Counted from the first letter of the stretch, positions 7,330 to 16,217 are shown. The stretch: DNA of 61,033 nt from Melioribacteraceae bacterium (GCA_021740785.1 JAIOZI010000026.1:1-61033), one strand, 5' to 3'. Translations and numbers: made by a program. The notes: generated by a model from the sequence alone, not told the origin.

Positions 7330-7431
7330 TCATTTAATAAAGGTCAGTTTCTTTGTCAGAGATTTCTCATTCATTGAAATCGTGTAGTAATAGATTCCAC
7401 GAGCCAAATTCTCCGGGTTAAAAAATAATTT
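7330..7431 (-). pseudogene. Remnant of a T9SS sorting-domain C-terminus
   Basis: The minus strand encodes 33 residues (7431 down to 7333) and a stop, ending LARGIYYYTISMNEK ... KKLTFIK. This matches the typical last strands of the type IX secretion type-A sorting domain (…ENLxSGxYxYxL…TKKxxxxK). A TGA stop sits directly upstream in frame, and no matching exported protein precedes it. It is best read as the tail of a deleted cargo gene. Residual intergenic DNA up to 7548 shows no other coding signal. Confidence 0.6.
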
Positions 7432-7548
7432 TCAACCGTAGGAAACAACGATACACGTGATTTGAGGAATGACTAAATTAAATGAATAATTAGCATAATT
7501 ACAAGTCAGACTTTTTGCTGCAATTCGAATATCGTAAGTGTTCTTGCT

Positions 7549-8622
7549 CTATTCAAAGTCGGCAATAAGGAGGTAAATAAAAGACAGGCTAAGAAAAGTT
7601 TTGATTTTTTTGAAGCCCTTCATCTTTTCGGTCGATTTCCATGTAAAATGAATCAAGCTTTTCAATTTGGGAAACAGAACTATTATATTATCGATTTCTG
7701 CTGCATATTCATTTTTCTTTTTATTAACATATTTCCTGAAAAGCTTTACTAAGTAAGGCGAAACAACCGTGTACCAAATCAACATAATAAAGATAAAGCG
7801 GATCATCATTATTCCTATTTCGGAAATTTTGTTATCGGAATACTCAGGGTAGAAATAGGAAACAGAAACTGCTCCGACTAATACAATTATCAAAACCCAG
7901 CCGGATTTTTTCTGCCACCAGTGTTTACGTTTTCTTTTCTTAGGAATGCTATTGCTGAATTCGTTGAATCTTTCATTCAAATGAACGGTATCTGCTTTTA
8001 CCTCGTCGATTTTGGTGTTGATCCACTTGGGAATTTTCATAGCAATCAATCCGATAATTATTCCGCCCGTTATATGAATTCCAACGTACAAACCAATAAG
8101 CCAATAACTGATATTAAATTGAGCTGCGGTTTCACCGGAAGTTAAAAATTGCTCGAGCACAAAAGAGGAGAATAGGTTAATTGAATCCCACAAAGTATTA
8201 CCGAATACAATTGTAAGTATAATGATCTTCTGCATTCCCGAAATAGTAAGCGTTGTTAAAGCTAATAGGAATACGGAAATTTTATAATTTTTAATAAACG
8301 AAAACAATCCATAACCGATTAAACCCTGCAGAAACACCGAGAGGTATGCAGCCAAGGGGGAGTGCGGACTCACAACAGCCTTCACAATTATAACAATTGA
8401 AGTGGAACGGAGGATCGAAATTTTATTGTCGGAAAAATGAGCGATAAGACCGATAAATAAAATTGCTGAACCGCCGATAAACAACCCGGTAAAAGGAATT
8501 CGTAGAGCATGCAGAATGCCACCCAAAGCTGCTTCACTGAAACCCCAAAGGGCTGTGAGTTTATTTACTGTACTTAATCTGCCCGTTAAATTCTTTTCTG
8601 AACTTAATGTATTTTCAAACAC
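7549..8622 (-). CDS. Integral membrane protein of unknown function
   Basis: A 357-residue protein that I do not recognise at family level. The N-terminal half (residues about 20-200) has six or so membrane helices, with LRIPFTGLFIGG and KAVVSPHSPLAAYLSVFLQG, a layout reminiscent of small-molecule uptake (ECF S-component-like) proteins; this is only an impression. A very basic cytoplasmic linker (KKRKRKHWWQKK, residues about 226-237) is followed by two more helices and a helical tail. The start is a GTG at 8622, 9 nt after the preceding gene of the same strand, so it is likely the last gene of the operon that begins with the MlaF-like ATPase. Confidence 0.6.
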   Translation of the reverse strand: MFENTLSSEKNLTGRLSTVNKLTALWGFSEAALGGILHALRIPFTGLFIGGSAILFIGLIAHFSDNKISILRSTSIVIIVKAVVSPHSPLAAYLSVFLQGLIGYGLFSFIKNYKISVFLLALTTLTISGMQKIIILTIVFGNTLWDSINLFSSFVLEQFLTSGETAAQFNISYWLIGLYVGIHITGGIIIGLIAMKIPKWINTKIDEVKADTVHLNERFNEFSNSIPKKRKRKHWWQKKSGWVLIIVLVGAVSVSYFYPEYSDNKISEIGIMMIRFIFIMLIWYTVVSPYLVKLFRKYVNKKKNEYAAEIDNIIVLFPKLKSLIHFTWKSTEKMKGFKKIKTFLSLSFIYLLIADFE

Positions 8623-8631
8623 TTGAGTATA

Positions 8632-8946
8632 TCAGTCCATATCCAAAATATCATCAACCCAGCTCATAACCGCCATTGTTGATGGTAATCCGATTGTTGG
8701 TAATGCCAACAAAACAGTTTGACGAATTTCATCTTTAGATATACCTGCTTCAATTGCTTTACGGGTATGTGAGTGAACCGCTCCTTCCATTCCGGCTCCG
8801 GCTGAAATTGCTAGTTTAATTAATGCACGGGATTTATCGTCCAAATGACCTAATCCATGCACGGCATTTCCTAATTGTTTATAAGCTTCGGCAACATCAG
8901 GATATTCTTCAATAAAACGGGAAAATCTTTTTGGTAAATCCGACAT
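8632..8946 (-). CDS. Carboxymuconolactone decarboxylase (CMD/AhpD) family protein
   Basis: A 104-residue helical CMD-domain protein. The core EGAVHSHTRKAIEAGISKDEI sits where AhpD-type proteins have a CxxC and His; here both cysteines are replaced (Ala, Val/Ser), while the His is kept. It therefore cannot work as a thiol-dependent peroxidase-reducing enzyme of the AhpD kind. Members without cysteines exist, with unclear roles. The ATG at 8946 is preceded by GGAG at the right distance and is preferred over a TTG two codons upstream. It follows the FMN reductase gene by 23 nt in the same operon, which may suggest a redox or aromatic-compound link. Confidence 0.75.
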   Translation of the reverse strand: MSDLPKRFSRFIEEYPDVAEAYKQLGNAVHGLGHLDDKSRALIKLAISAGAGMEGAVHSHTRKAIEAGISKDEIRQTVLLALPTIGLPSTMAVMSWVDDILDMD

Positions 8947-8969
8947 ATTCAATCTCCAATTTTTCTGGT

Positions 8970-9548
8970 TTAATAAGGTGTTCCGTTTTTACGCGCTTCA
9001 TAAAGCGCTTTAATATACCATTCGAATTCGTCAAAGAATTTCTTTGATCTTTTATTTACTGCTTCATCTAATGGATTCCCTTCATCATCAAAGCTGGAAC
9101 CAACCTTCGGTAAAGCGAAAATTGACGGGATGCATGTTGTCCCGATCTCGCCGAGGAAAGCGCGCATCTGCATCGCAGCTCTAACCCCGCCGAATCTTCC
9201 CGCGCTGTAACTTACAATTGCAGAGGGTTTGAAAAAATATTCTTCTAAAAAATAATCCATCAGATTGCTGAGTGCCGGTGGAATGCTGTGGTTGTATTCA
9301 CCGGTTACAACAATATATCCATCCGCAGATTTAAGAATATCCGCTAGTTTTTGTAAGGCGGGAGGGGCGTCGTTGTTTTTATATTCTTTATACATTTTAT
9401 CAATCAAAGGTAGATCAAACTCAAGCGGATCAATCAATGTTGCGTCGAAACCGTGTTCTTTACATTTATTTACTATAAACTTCGCGGCTTTAATTCCCTT
9501 TCTGTTCGATCTTACAGAGCCGTAGATAACTGCAGCTTTATGTTTCAT
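8970..9548 (-). CDS. NAD(P)H-dependent FMN reductase
   Basis: A 192-residue flavodoxin-like protein of the NADPH-dependent FMN reductase family. The FMN phosphate loop is GSVRSNRKG (residues 10-18), and the second flavin-contact segment is VTGEYNHSIPPALSNLMDYF. Both motifs are intact. The enzyme would reduce FMN, quinones or azo-type compounds with NAD(P)H in the cytoplasm. AAGGAA precedes the ATG at 9548. It starts 8 nt after radA on the same strand, in a tight five-gene run, so it is probably cotranscribed with radA and the CMD-family gene. Confidence 0.85.
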   Translation of the reverse strand: MKHKAAVIYGSVRSNRKGIKAAKFIVNKCKEHGFDATLIDPLEFDLPLIDKMYKEYKNNDAPPALQKLADILKSADGYIVVTGEYNHSIPPALSNLMDYFLEEYFFKPSAIVSYSAGRFGGVRAAMQMRAFLGEIGTTCIPSIFALPKVGSSFDDEGNPLDEAVNKRSKKFFDEFEWYIKALYEARKNGTPY

Positions 9549-9556
9549 AATATTCC

Positions 9557-10912
9557 TTATTCCTGAATTAATATTTCTTCTATCGCGTTATATATATTAT
9601 CAACAGGAATTATGTTCAAATCGTTCTTTGCAGTTATGGATTTTAAATTATTTTTAGGAATAACAACGGTGCTGAATCCCAATTTTTCAGCTTCCTTTAT
9701 TCTTTTTTCAACATGTCCCACACTTCTGATCTCACCGCCCAAACCTACTTCACCAATTACAACAATTTTCTGCTTGCCGGGTTTCTCCAATAAACTGGAA
9801 GCAATTGCCGAACAGACAGCCAGGTCAACCGCGGGTTCATCGATTTTTATTCCGCCCGCCATATTTAGAAATACATTAGTCGCTGATAACCTGAGATTTG
9901 CGCGCTTCTCAAGTACAGCGAGCAGAATCGACATTCTGCGGTAATCAAACCCGGTTGTAACGCGCTGCGGATTTCCATAATTTGAAGGTGTGACCAACGC
10001 CTGAACCTCCAGCAATACGGGACGCGAACCTTCCATGCTCGATGTTACAATCGATCCCGTGGAATAAGAATCACGTTCGCTTAAAAATATTTCACTCGGA
10101 TTTTTCACTTCGGTCAGACCGTTATCGTGCATCTCAAAAATTCCGATTTCGTTCGTACTCCCGAACCGGTTTTTGGCTGCTCGCAAAATTCTGTAAGTGT
10201 GATTTCTTTCACCCTCAAATTGAAGTACGGTATCAACAATATGCTCCAGCACTTTTGGTCCGGCTATATAACCTTCCTTCGTTACGTGTCCGATTAACAC
10301 AGCCGTAAAGTTTTTTCTCTTAGCTTTCTCCATTATAGCGGCGGTACATTCGCGGATCTGTGTTATCGTTCCGGGTGCGTTATCGAGCGAGGATTTGTAA
10401 ACGGTTTGAATTGAATCTATGATTACTACTTCGGGTGAGGTTTTTTCTATCGCCTCCGCAATTGTATCGAGATCGGTTTCGGCTAATAATAAAACATTCC
10501 CGGATTTTATTTTCAACCGGTTCGCACGGAGCTTTATCTGGTTTAATGATTCTTCACCGGTAACGTATAAAACTTGATTTTTCAACTGAGCAGCCGCCTG
10601 CAGAACAAGAGTTGATTTTCCGATACCCGGATCGCCGCCAATTAACACAACAGAACCGGGAATCAAACCGCCCCCGAGTACACGGTCGAATTCAACTATG
10701 TTTGATTTATATCTCTCTTCGATATTATCGATTTCACCCGAAAGTGTTACGATTCCCAAATCACCGCTTTTTCTCTTTACGGTTAAACTGCGCTTCTCTT
10801 TAATTTCTTCTGTGAATGTATTCCATTCATCGCAGGTCGGACATTTTCCCAGCCATCTGGGGGATTCATATCCGCAGTTTGCACATATATAAATAATTTT
10901 TTGTTTAGGCAT
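9557..10912 (-). CDS. radA: DNA repair protein RadA (Sms)
   Basis: A 451-residue full-length RadA. Order of domains: a C4 zinc finger (Cys10, Cys13, Cys24, Cys27), a RecA-like ATPase with Walker A GGDPGIGKST (residues 92-101) and Walker B VVIID (162-166), the RadA signature KNRFG (247-251), and a C-terminal Lon-protease-like domain (about 270-451). RadA helps branch migration and processing of recombination intermediates. All key residues are present. It overlaps the upstream MlaF-like gene by 8 bp, which suggests coupling. Confidence 0.97.
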   Translation of the reverse strand: MPKQKIIYICANCGYESPRWLGKCPTCDEWNTFTEEIKEKRSLTVKRKSGDLGIVTLSGEIDNIEERYKSNIVEFDRVLGGGLIPGSVVLIGGDPGIGKSTLVLQAAAQLKNQVLYVTGEESLNQIKLRANRLKIKSGNVLLLAETDLDTIAEAIEKTSPEVVIIDSIQTVYKSSLDNAPGTITQIRECTAAIMEKAKRKNFTAVLIGHVTKEGYIAGPKVLEHIVDTVLQFEGERNHTYRILRAAKNRFGSTNEIGIFEMHDNGLTEVKNPSEIFLSERDSYSTGSIVTSSMEGSRPVLLEVQALVTPSNYGNPQRVTTGFDYRRMSILLAVLEKRANLRLSATNVFLNMAGGIKIDEPAVDLAVCSAIASSLLEKPGKQKIVVIGEVGLGGEIRSVGHVEKRIKEAEKLGFSTVVIPKNNLKSITAKNDLNIIPVDNIYNAIEEILIQE

Positions 10913-11642
10913 GGAACCCGGTTCGCTTTATAAAATTAACAACTACTTCGTCTTCAGCATTCAATAAATCCCGTGGTGTTCCGTGGAAGTAAATTTTTCC
11001 TTCGTGCATCATTGCAATTTTATCGGCAACATTTTTTACGCTGAACATGTCGTGAGTAATTATTATAGATGTTACATTTAATTTTTCGTTCAGTTCACGC
11101 ATTAAATCATCGATTGAATCTGACATAACCGGGTCGAGTCCGGTTGTCGGTTCATCGTATAAAATAAATTCAGGATCGGTAACCAGGGCGCGGGCTAATC
11201 CAACGCGCTTCTTCATTCCGCCGGAAAGTTCAGCCGGTTTTAATTTCTGGATACCCGGAAGCCCAACCATATCGAGTTTATCCGCAACGGTTTTTGCAAT
11301 TTCTTCCGGTGTGAGTTTGTATTCGTTTTCAACTAGTGGAAGAGAGACATTCTCTTCAACCGTCATAGAATCAAATAATGCGGCGCCCTGAAATAAATAG
11401 CCGAATTTTCTCCTTAATTCATAAAGCCGTTTGTTGGAGACCTCGTGAACAATTTCATCACCGATTTTTACATATCCCTCGTCGGGAAGAAGGAGTCCGA
11501 CTATATGTTTTATAAGTACACTTTTACCGCAGCCGCTCTTCCCGATTATTGCTAAAGTTTCACCTTCGATGATATCGAGATTTACTCCCTGCAGAACATG
11601 GTTTTCATTAAACTTTTTGTGAAGATTTTTTATTTCGATCAT
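10905..11642 (-). CDS. ABC transporter ATPase, MlaF-like
   Basis: A 245-residue ABC ATPase. Walker A is GKSGCGKS (about residue 36), the Q-loop region is GYLFQGAALFDSMTVEENV, the signature is LSGGMKKRVGLARAL, Walker B is ILYDEPT, and the switch His is in IITHD. The GAALFDSMTVEENV segment and length match the MlaF/Ttg2A group, which powers retrograde phospholipid transport to maintain the outer membrane. The partner permease (MlaE) and MCE protein (MlaD), usually adjacent, are not in this window. I prefer the ATG at 11642 over an in-frame TTG at 11648; no clear Shine-Dalgarno is seen for either. It heads the five-gene leftward operon. Confidence 0.85.
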   Translation of the reverse strand: MIEIKNLHKKFNENHVLQGVNLDIIEGETLAIIGKSGCGKSVLIKHIVGLLLPDEGYVKIGDEIVHEVSNKRLYELRRKFGYLFQGAALFDSMTVEENVSLPLVENEYKLTPEEIAKTVADKLDMVGLPGIQKLKPAELSGGMKKRVGLARALVTDPEFILYDEPTTGLDPVMSDSIDDLMRELNEKLNVTSIIITHDMFSVKNVADKIAMMHEGKIYFHGTPRDLLNAEDEVVVNFIKRTGFHA

Positions 11643-11710
11643 TAGCAACTAACTCAATTTCAAGTAAACTGAAATATAAGAAAGAAACTAATCTTATTCG
11701 ATTGTAAGAA

Positions 11711-11745
11711 ATAAAAAACCGTTCAGCAAAAAATGTCGAACGGTT
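11711..11745 (-). terminator. Rho-independent terminator
   Basis: On the minus strand AACCGTTC pairs with GAACGGTT (8 bp, 13-nt loop) and is followed by TTTTTTAT. It lies just downstream of the leftward secreted-protein gene at 11778. Confidence 0.8.
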
Positions 11746-11777
11746 CGTTTATTAAATTCCCCCCCTGAAATAAATAT

Positions 11778-12545
11778 CTATTTTTTATCGTCATCAATTT
11801 CTTTTTCGATGATAATCTTTTTAACCTTTTTTCCTTTTGTCATCTTATCCATTCCCTTTTTCATCTTTTTGATGATTACTTTCGAATCTTCACCATCTTC
11901 ACCCCGGATTTTCATCATGTGTACATTGTCTTGTTCATCAAGATATTTTTTGGCTTCTTCACCGCGGTATGTTTTTGTTTCGGTCTCTCCATCTTTTGCC
12001 TCCGTAACAGTAACCGTGAGTTCGCCCTCAACTTCCTCAACCATTATTTCTTTATCAAATTCACCGGAGTTTTCATCAGAAATAAATAATAATGTTGAAT
12101 CACCAGCGTCAATATTTTTTACTACTATTTCAAACTCTTGCTCTTCTCCACCTTTTGTATAGAAGACGAAATGACTGTCGCCCGGAGATATGAATTTATC
12201 TTTTGATACAAACGACATGATTTTTCCTTCTTCCAAATCATCCTCGGTAAAGATATGAAAACGCATACTGTCGCTGCCTTCCGTCCAAACTTTAAAATTT
12301 TCTTCTTCAAATTTTCCGTCGGCAGCATTTATCCAACGAAAGGAGTTATGTTTCTTAATAAAGTCCGCTGCTTCATTTCCTTCGAGAGTAACTTTTTCGC
12401 CGGCGTCGGTTTCGATAGTTATTTTAGTGGCTTTTCCTTTCAAGTCTTTCACTGATTGCGCAAAGATACTGCTGCTGAAAACCAGCACAGATAATCCTAA
12501 AACAACGAGTGTTAAAAACATTGTTAGCTTTTTATTGTTTCCCAT
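11778..12545 (-). CDS. Secreted acidic protein of unknown function
   Basis: A 255-residue exported protein with a signal peptide (residues 1-30, ending SSSIFAQS). I do not recognise a family. The mature part is a series of short beta-like segments rich in Glu, Asp and Lys (for example VKDLKGKATKITIETDAG), and the last about 45 residues are strongly charged (KKMKKGMDKMTKGKKVKK). GGAG precedes the ATG at 12545 by 7 nt. It is transcribed away from a histidine kinase gene, and the shared 142-bp gap holds four phased TGTTAA repeats; this makes it a likely target or sensor partner of that two-component system. It ends at a good terminator. Confidence 0.7.
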   Translation of the reverse strand: MGNNKKLTMFLTLVVLGLSVLVFSSSIFAQSVKDLKGKATKITIETDAGEKVTLEGNEAADFIKKHNSFRWINAADGKFEEENFKVWTEGSDSMRFHIFTEDDLEEGKIMSFVSKDKFISPGDSHFVFYTKGGEEQEFEIVVKNIDAGDSTLLFISDENSGEFDKEIMVEEVEGELTVTVTEAKDGETETKTYRGEEAKKYLDEQDNVHMMKIRGEDGEDSKVIIKKMKKGMDKMTKGKKVKKIIIEKEIDDDKK

Positions 12546-12611
12546 TTTTTTCTCCGATATTATTTGTTGAATTAATCTTGATCAAATATATATATTGGAC
12601 GAAAAACAAAG

Positions 12612-12648
12612 TGTTAACGACTTGTTAATTACTGTTAAAAATTGTTAA
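12612..12648. promoter_or_regulatory. Four TGTTAA direct repeats (probable response-regulator operator)
   Basis: TGTTAA occurs at 12612, 12623, 12633 and 12643, with steps of 11, 10 and 10 bp, so all copies face the same side of the helix. OmpR/PhoB-family regulators bind such direct repeats in tandem. The site lies between the divergent secreted-protein gene and the histidine kinase/OmpR-type regulator operon, 40 bp before the kinase ATG. The likely binder is the response regulator at 14238; this is inferred. Confidence 0.6.
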
Positions 12649-12687
12649 AAACGGGAATAAGTAAAATTCTTGAAGTAAATTTGCATC

Positions 12688-14241
12688 ATGCAAGAAAAGA
12701 GAATTAAAATAATCATCACATTGATGACCGCAGCGGTAATCGGGTTGATTGCAATTCAGATTTATTGGATCCGGAATGTAATCTCGATTGAAGAAGAACG
12801 GTTTGACGGTAATGTCAATGATGCATTGCAGCAGGTTGCCGATAATCTTGAGAAGCACGAAACCATGTCGCTTATAGTTGATAAAATAAATAGAGATCAG
12901 AAAGGAGTGTATGTAAATCCCAAGAACATCGGTAGGAATTTGATATTTATAGAAAAAGATATTGAAAGAATAATTAAGGTTGAGCCGGAAAGTGCTGATA
13001 TAGAACTTGAATATAAAATTCAAAAAGGAGACACGGGTAAATCTGAAGGTTCTGTAAGAGTTTGGAAATCCGGCAAAGAGGAAGGCAGCAGATCGGGATA
13101 TGTTGAGCAAACCAGTATCGACACATTTATACTTAGGAAAAAAGAACTGGTAACAAACGTAGTTGATGAAATGGTATCAATTAGATCTGCATGGAATATT
13201 AAAGAGAGAATCGATAGAGAAAAATTAGATTCACTTTTAAATTTGGAATTAAGCGGGAAAGGAATTGAAACGGAATACAGTTTTGCAGTAAAGACTAAAG
13301 AAAACGATTCCCTCATTATTTCGTTTAACAGTTCCGGTAACGAATCTTTTCGATCTTCGGTTTATGAAACAAGATTATTCCCGGATGAAGTATTCGGAGA
13401 ACCCGGTTTTTTGATGGTCTCGTTTCCCAATAAGGATTCATACGTTCTACAGTCGGTTTCTTTGATGCTCGGACTCGCAGTATTTTTAATAGCCGTAATA
13501 ATTGCTGTATTTTATAAAACGATTCAAATGTTGATTAAGCAGAAGAAGATCACCGAAATAAAAAACGATTTGATAAATAACATTACACATGAGTTTAAAA
13601 CACCAATATCAACAATCTCTCTTGCCTGTGAAGCGCTGAACGAACCGGAGTTCACACAGAAAGAATCTTCGGTGAAAAGATATTCGAAAATGATAAGCGA
13701 GGAGAATACGAGACTAAGGATGCTTGTTGAAAATCTATTAAACGCCGCAGCTATTGAGAAAGGTGAATATGAATTGAAAAAGGAAGATCTGAATATTTAT
13801 TCAGTGATACAAAATGTTGTTGATTCATTTACAGAAATGATAAATCAGAAAGAAGCGGAGGTTAAAGTTAACACGGAATCGGGGGACATTATTATCCATG
13901 CAGATGAATTTCACCTTACCAATATCTTTAACAATTTGATTGATAATGCGCTTAAGTACTGCAAACTAAAACCGGTAATTACAATTGATATAAAAGAAAA
14001 AGGAGATTTTGTTGAAATATGTGTCGCCGATAACGGAATCGGGATTGACAAGCAGAATTTGAGAAAAGTGTTTGATACATTTTACAGGGTACCTACCGGG
14101 AACATTCATGATGTAAAAGGAAACGGCGTTGGATTAAGTTATGTAAAAAAGATGGTTGAAGCTCATGACGGAAAGGTAAGAGTCGAGAGTAAAATTAATC
14201 ATGGATCAAAATTTATAATTAATCTGCCGGTAAAAGGATGA
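12688..14241 (+). CDS. Sensor histidine kinase (two-component)
   Basis: A 517-residue inner-membrane sensor kinase. Membrane helices lie at about residues 7-28 and 256-276, framing a 225-residue periplasmic sensor region without a recognised fold. The HisKA domain follows with His301 in NITHEFKTP, then the ATPase domain with N-box NNLIDNALKY, G1 DNGIGID and G2 KGNGVGLS. All phosphotransfer residues are present. It overlaps the response regulator gene by 4 bp (ATGA), so both are made from one mRNA. Architecture resembles the Bacteroides RprX kinases. The divergent secreted acidic protein and the phased TGTTAA repeats upstream suggest an envelope signal. Confidence 0.92.
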   Translation: MQEKRIKIIITLMTAAVIGLIAIQIYWIRNVISIEEERFDGNVNDALQQVADNLEKHETMSLIVDKINRDQKGVYVNPKNIGRNLIFIEKDIERIIKVEPESADIELEYKIQKGDTGKSEGSVRVWKSGKEEGSRSGYVEQTSIDTFILRKKELVTNVVDEMVSIRSAWNIKERIDREKLDSLLNLELSGKGIETEYSFAVKTKENDSLIISFNSSGNESFRSSVYETRLFPDEVFGEPGFLMVSFPNKDSYVLQSVSLMLGLAVFLIAVIIAVFYKTIQMLIKQKKITEIKNDLINNITHEFKTPISTISLACEALNEPEFTQKESSVKRYSKMISEENTRLRMLVENLLNAAAIEKGEYELKKEDLNIYSVIQNVVDSFTEMINQKEAEVKVNTESGDIIIHADEFHLTNIFNNLIDNALKYCKLKPVITIDIKEKGDFVEICVADNGIGIDKQNLRKVFDTFYRVPTGNIHDVKGNGVGLSYVKKMVEAHDGKVRVESKINHGSKFIINLPVKG

Positions 14242-14927
14242 ACAAAAAAATACTTCTCGTAGAAGATGATATTAACCTGGGCACACTTCTTAAAGAGTTT
14301 CTCGAAATTAAAAAATTTGATGTCGTTCATGCGGTAAACGGCGAAGAGGGCAGCGCTGAGTTCGGCAAAGACAAATATGACCTTTGTATCCTTGACATAA
14401 TGATGCCGAAGAAAGACGGTTTTACCCTGGCAAAAGAAATTCGAGCAACAAACGAAAATATCCCGATAATATTTTTGACTGCAAAATCAATGCAGCATGA
14501 TAAACTTGAGGGATTCAAAATCGGTGCCGATGATTACGTTACAAAACCGTTTAGTACGGAAGAATTATTTTTTAGAATTAATGCCATATTAAAACGGATC
14601 GGTAAATCGGAAGGAAAGGAGAAAACGAATTCCTCAAAATTTGTAATCGGCAAATACACGTTTGATTATATGAAACGCGAACTGAAATTTGAAAAGGAAT
14701 CACAGAAACTCACATCGAAAGAAGCAGAGTTACTAAAGCTGCTTTGTATTTCGGAAAATGAAGTTCTTGAAAGATCTCATGCTCTAAAGGAAATTTGGAG
14801 TGACGACAATTATTTTTCATCACGCAGCATGGATGTGTACATCGCGAAGCTCAGAAACTATCTAAAGAAAGACGACTCCATTGAAATTGTGAATGTGCAT
14901 GGAGTTGGTTTTAAATTAATCATTTGA
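14238..14927 (+). CDS. OmpR-family response regulator
   Basis: A 229-residue two-domain regulator. The receiver (residues 1-120) has Asp10/Asp11, phospho-acceptor Asp53 (CILDIMMPKKDG), Thr81 and Lys103 (VTKPF). A winged-helix DNA-binding domain follows (about 130-229; recognition region SSRSMDVYIAKLRNYL). It is the partner of the upstream kinase, with which it overlaps by 4 bp. RprY-like. Its 3' end overlaps the convergent transporter gene by 12 bp, so transcripts from both sides would be complementary at their ends. It probably binds the TGTTAA repeats at 12612-12648. Confidence 0.92.
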   Translation: MNKKILLVEDDINLGTLLKEFLEIKKFDVVHAVNGEEGSAEFGKDKYDLCILDIMMPKKDGFTLAKEIRATNENIPIIFLTAKSMQHDKLEGFKIGADDYVTKPFSTEELFFRINAILKRIGKSEGKEKTNSSKFVIGKYTFDYMKRELKFEKESQKLTSKEAELLKLLCISENEVLERSHALKEIWSDDNYFSSRSMDVYIAKLRNYLKKDDSIEIVNVHGVGFKLII

Positions 14928-16217
14928 TCTTACCGCACGCAGGAAAGGTTTATGGAGATAAACATTCGCCGATAATCTTCCCAGTACAAATGCAGTTGCC
15001 GCTGCAACAGCGCCTATATAATTGAACCCGTTTATTAGAATCAATAAAACCAAGATTATGCCCGAAACTTCCGCCGCGGTTGCAAAAGTAATTGGTTTAG
15101 TGTTTTTAGCGGTTACCAACATCGCTCTTTGGAAATTGATAAGTACGGTTAAACCCGGAATGATTGTGAGTATCATTAAAGGCAGATGTGCAAATGTAGA
15201 AAGCTCTGCGGTTAGACCGGAAACATCTTCGAACCAAATTTGCGAAAGCGGCGTGAATGCAATTAATGATAAAAGGAAAACCGTTGAGATACCTAATACA
15301 ATTGCGAAATTTCGTAAATGTGGATAGTTCTTTTTCTTGTCGTCTAATAGTGCAATCCCAACTTCCTGGTACGATAATCCCACACTTCTAAATATAAACA
15401 CCAGTGAATTTATAACAGGCAGCACTGCGAGAGATTCGATTGCCATTCTGCTCTGTCCCATGAAAAAAGTGATCATTGGATGTACACCCAATCCAATCAT
15501 TGATGTAAGCGCCAATGGATAGTAGAATTTGAAAATTTCAGGGTAGGAAAGCTCTGACTTCGCCGGTTTATCTTCCGATCTCATTTTCTGAATAGTTTTT
15601 CTAGTCATCAATCCGCTTGCAATGGCTTCCGAAACAACACCTGCGGATAATGCGGCTGCACCTACGACAACACCCTCGAATTCGAAAAAGAAATAAAACA
15701 GCATTGCGGTAATCGACATAAAAACAAGCCGGATTATTGTTCCGTATGCAACGCGGCGTGTTAGGTTATGCCGTATCAGAACACCTTGATAAAACCTGCG
15801 GAAACCGATTGCCCCGGGCCATGGGAGTAAAATGAATGTCGCCTTATAAGTTAACCGAGCTATATTCGACGGTAGGTTGATCAAATCAATAGCGATAATA
15901 TCAAATACAGGGGGGATAAGAATTATTAACATGAATCCGGTTATAATTGCGTTAAGCGTAAAAGTAAATTTCCGCAGCCTGCAGAATGAATAATACTCTT
16001 TAACCAAAGCAGTCGTTGCACTCATTATCATAATTATCGGCGCTTCAACAATTAGAGCGAAAGAAAAGGCAACACCATAAGCGGCAAGATTAAATTTGGG
16101 TTCAGCCATTCTTGCAATTACGGCGGCTAGAAACGGACCTTCGACCGACATCATCAACCATGTTGCAGCAAGGGGAACCCAGAATAGGAATATTCTTTTG
16201 TAAGTTAAATTCTGCAT
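14916..16217 (-). CDS. MATE/MOP-superfamily-like membrane transporter
   Basis: A 433-residue protein with about 12 membrane helices, starting with FWVPLAATWLMMSVEGPFLAAVIARM. The overall pattern, with two similar halves (FKFYYPLALTSMIGLGVHP starts the second half), fits the MOP flippase superfamily (MATE or ANK-like proteins). The substrate cannot be read; multidrug, pyrophosphate or lipid-linked substrates occur in relatives. It is a single gene, convergent to the two-component regulator with a 12-bp overlap. The gap upstream (16218-16502) holds its promoter region and a terminator for the next leftward gene. Confidence 0.7.
   Translation of the reverse strand: MQNLTYKRIFLFWVPLAATWLMMSVEGPFLAAVIARMAEPKFNLAAYGVAFSFALIVEAPIIMIMSATTALVKEYYSFCRLRKFTFTLNAIITGFMLIILIPPVFDIIAIDLINLPSNIARLTYKATFILLPWPGAIGFRRFYQGVLIRHNLTRRVAYGTIIRLVFMSITAMLFYFFFEFEGVVVGAAALSAGVVSEAIASGLMTRKTIQKMRSEDKPAKSELSYPEIFKFYYPLALTSMIGLGVHPMITFFMGQSRMAIESLAVLPVINSLVFIFRSVGLSYQEVGIALLDDKKKNYPHLRNFAIVLGISTVFLLSLIAFTPLSQIWFEDVSGLTAELSTFAHLPLMILTIIPGLTVLINFQRAMLVTAKNTKPITFATAAEVSGIILVLLILINGFNYIGAVAAATAFVLGRLSANVYLHKPFLRAVRSND

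Noticed and set aside
12625-13316. Leftward frames of 161 and 98 codons inside the histidine kinase gene
   Set aside because: They are antisense to a clear kinase and their Phe/Ser/Ile-rich composition is what the complement of Lys/Glu-rich coding DNA gives.
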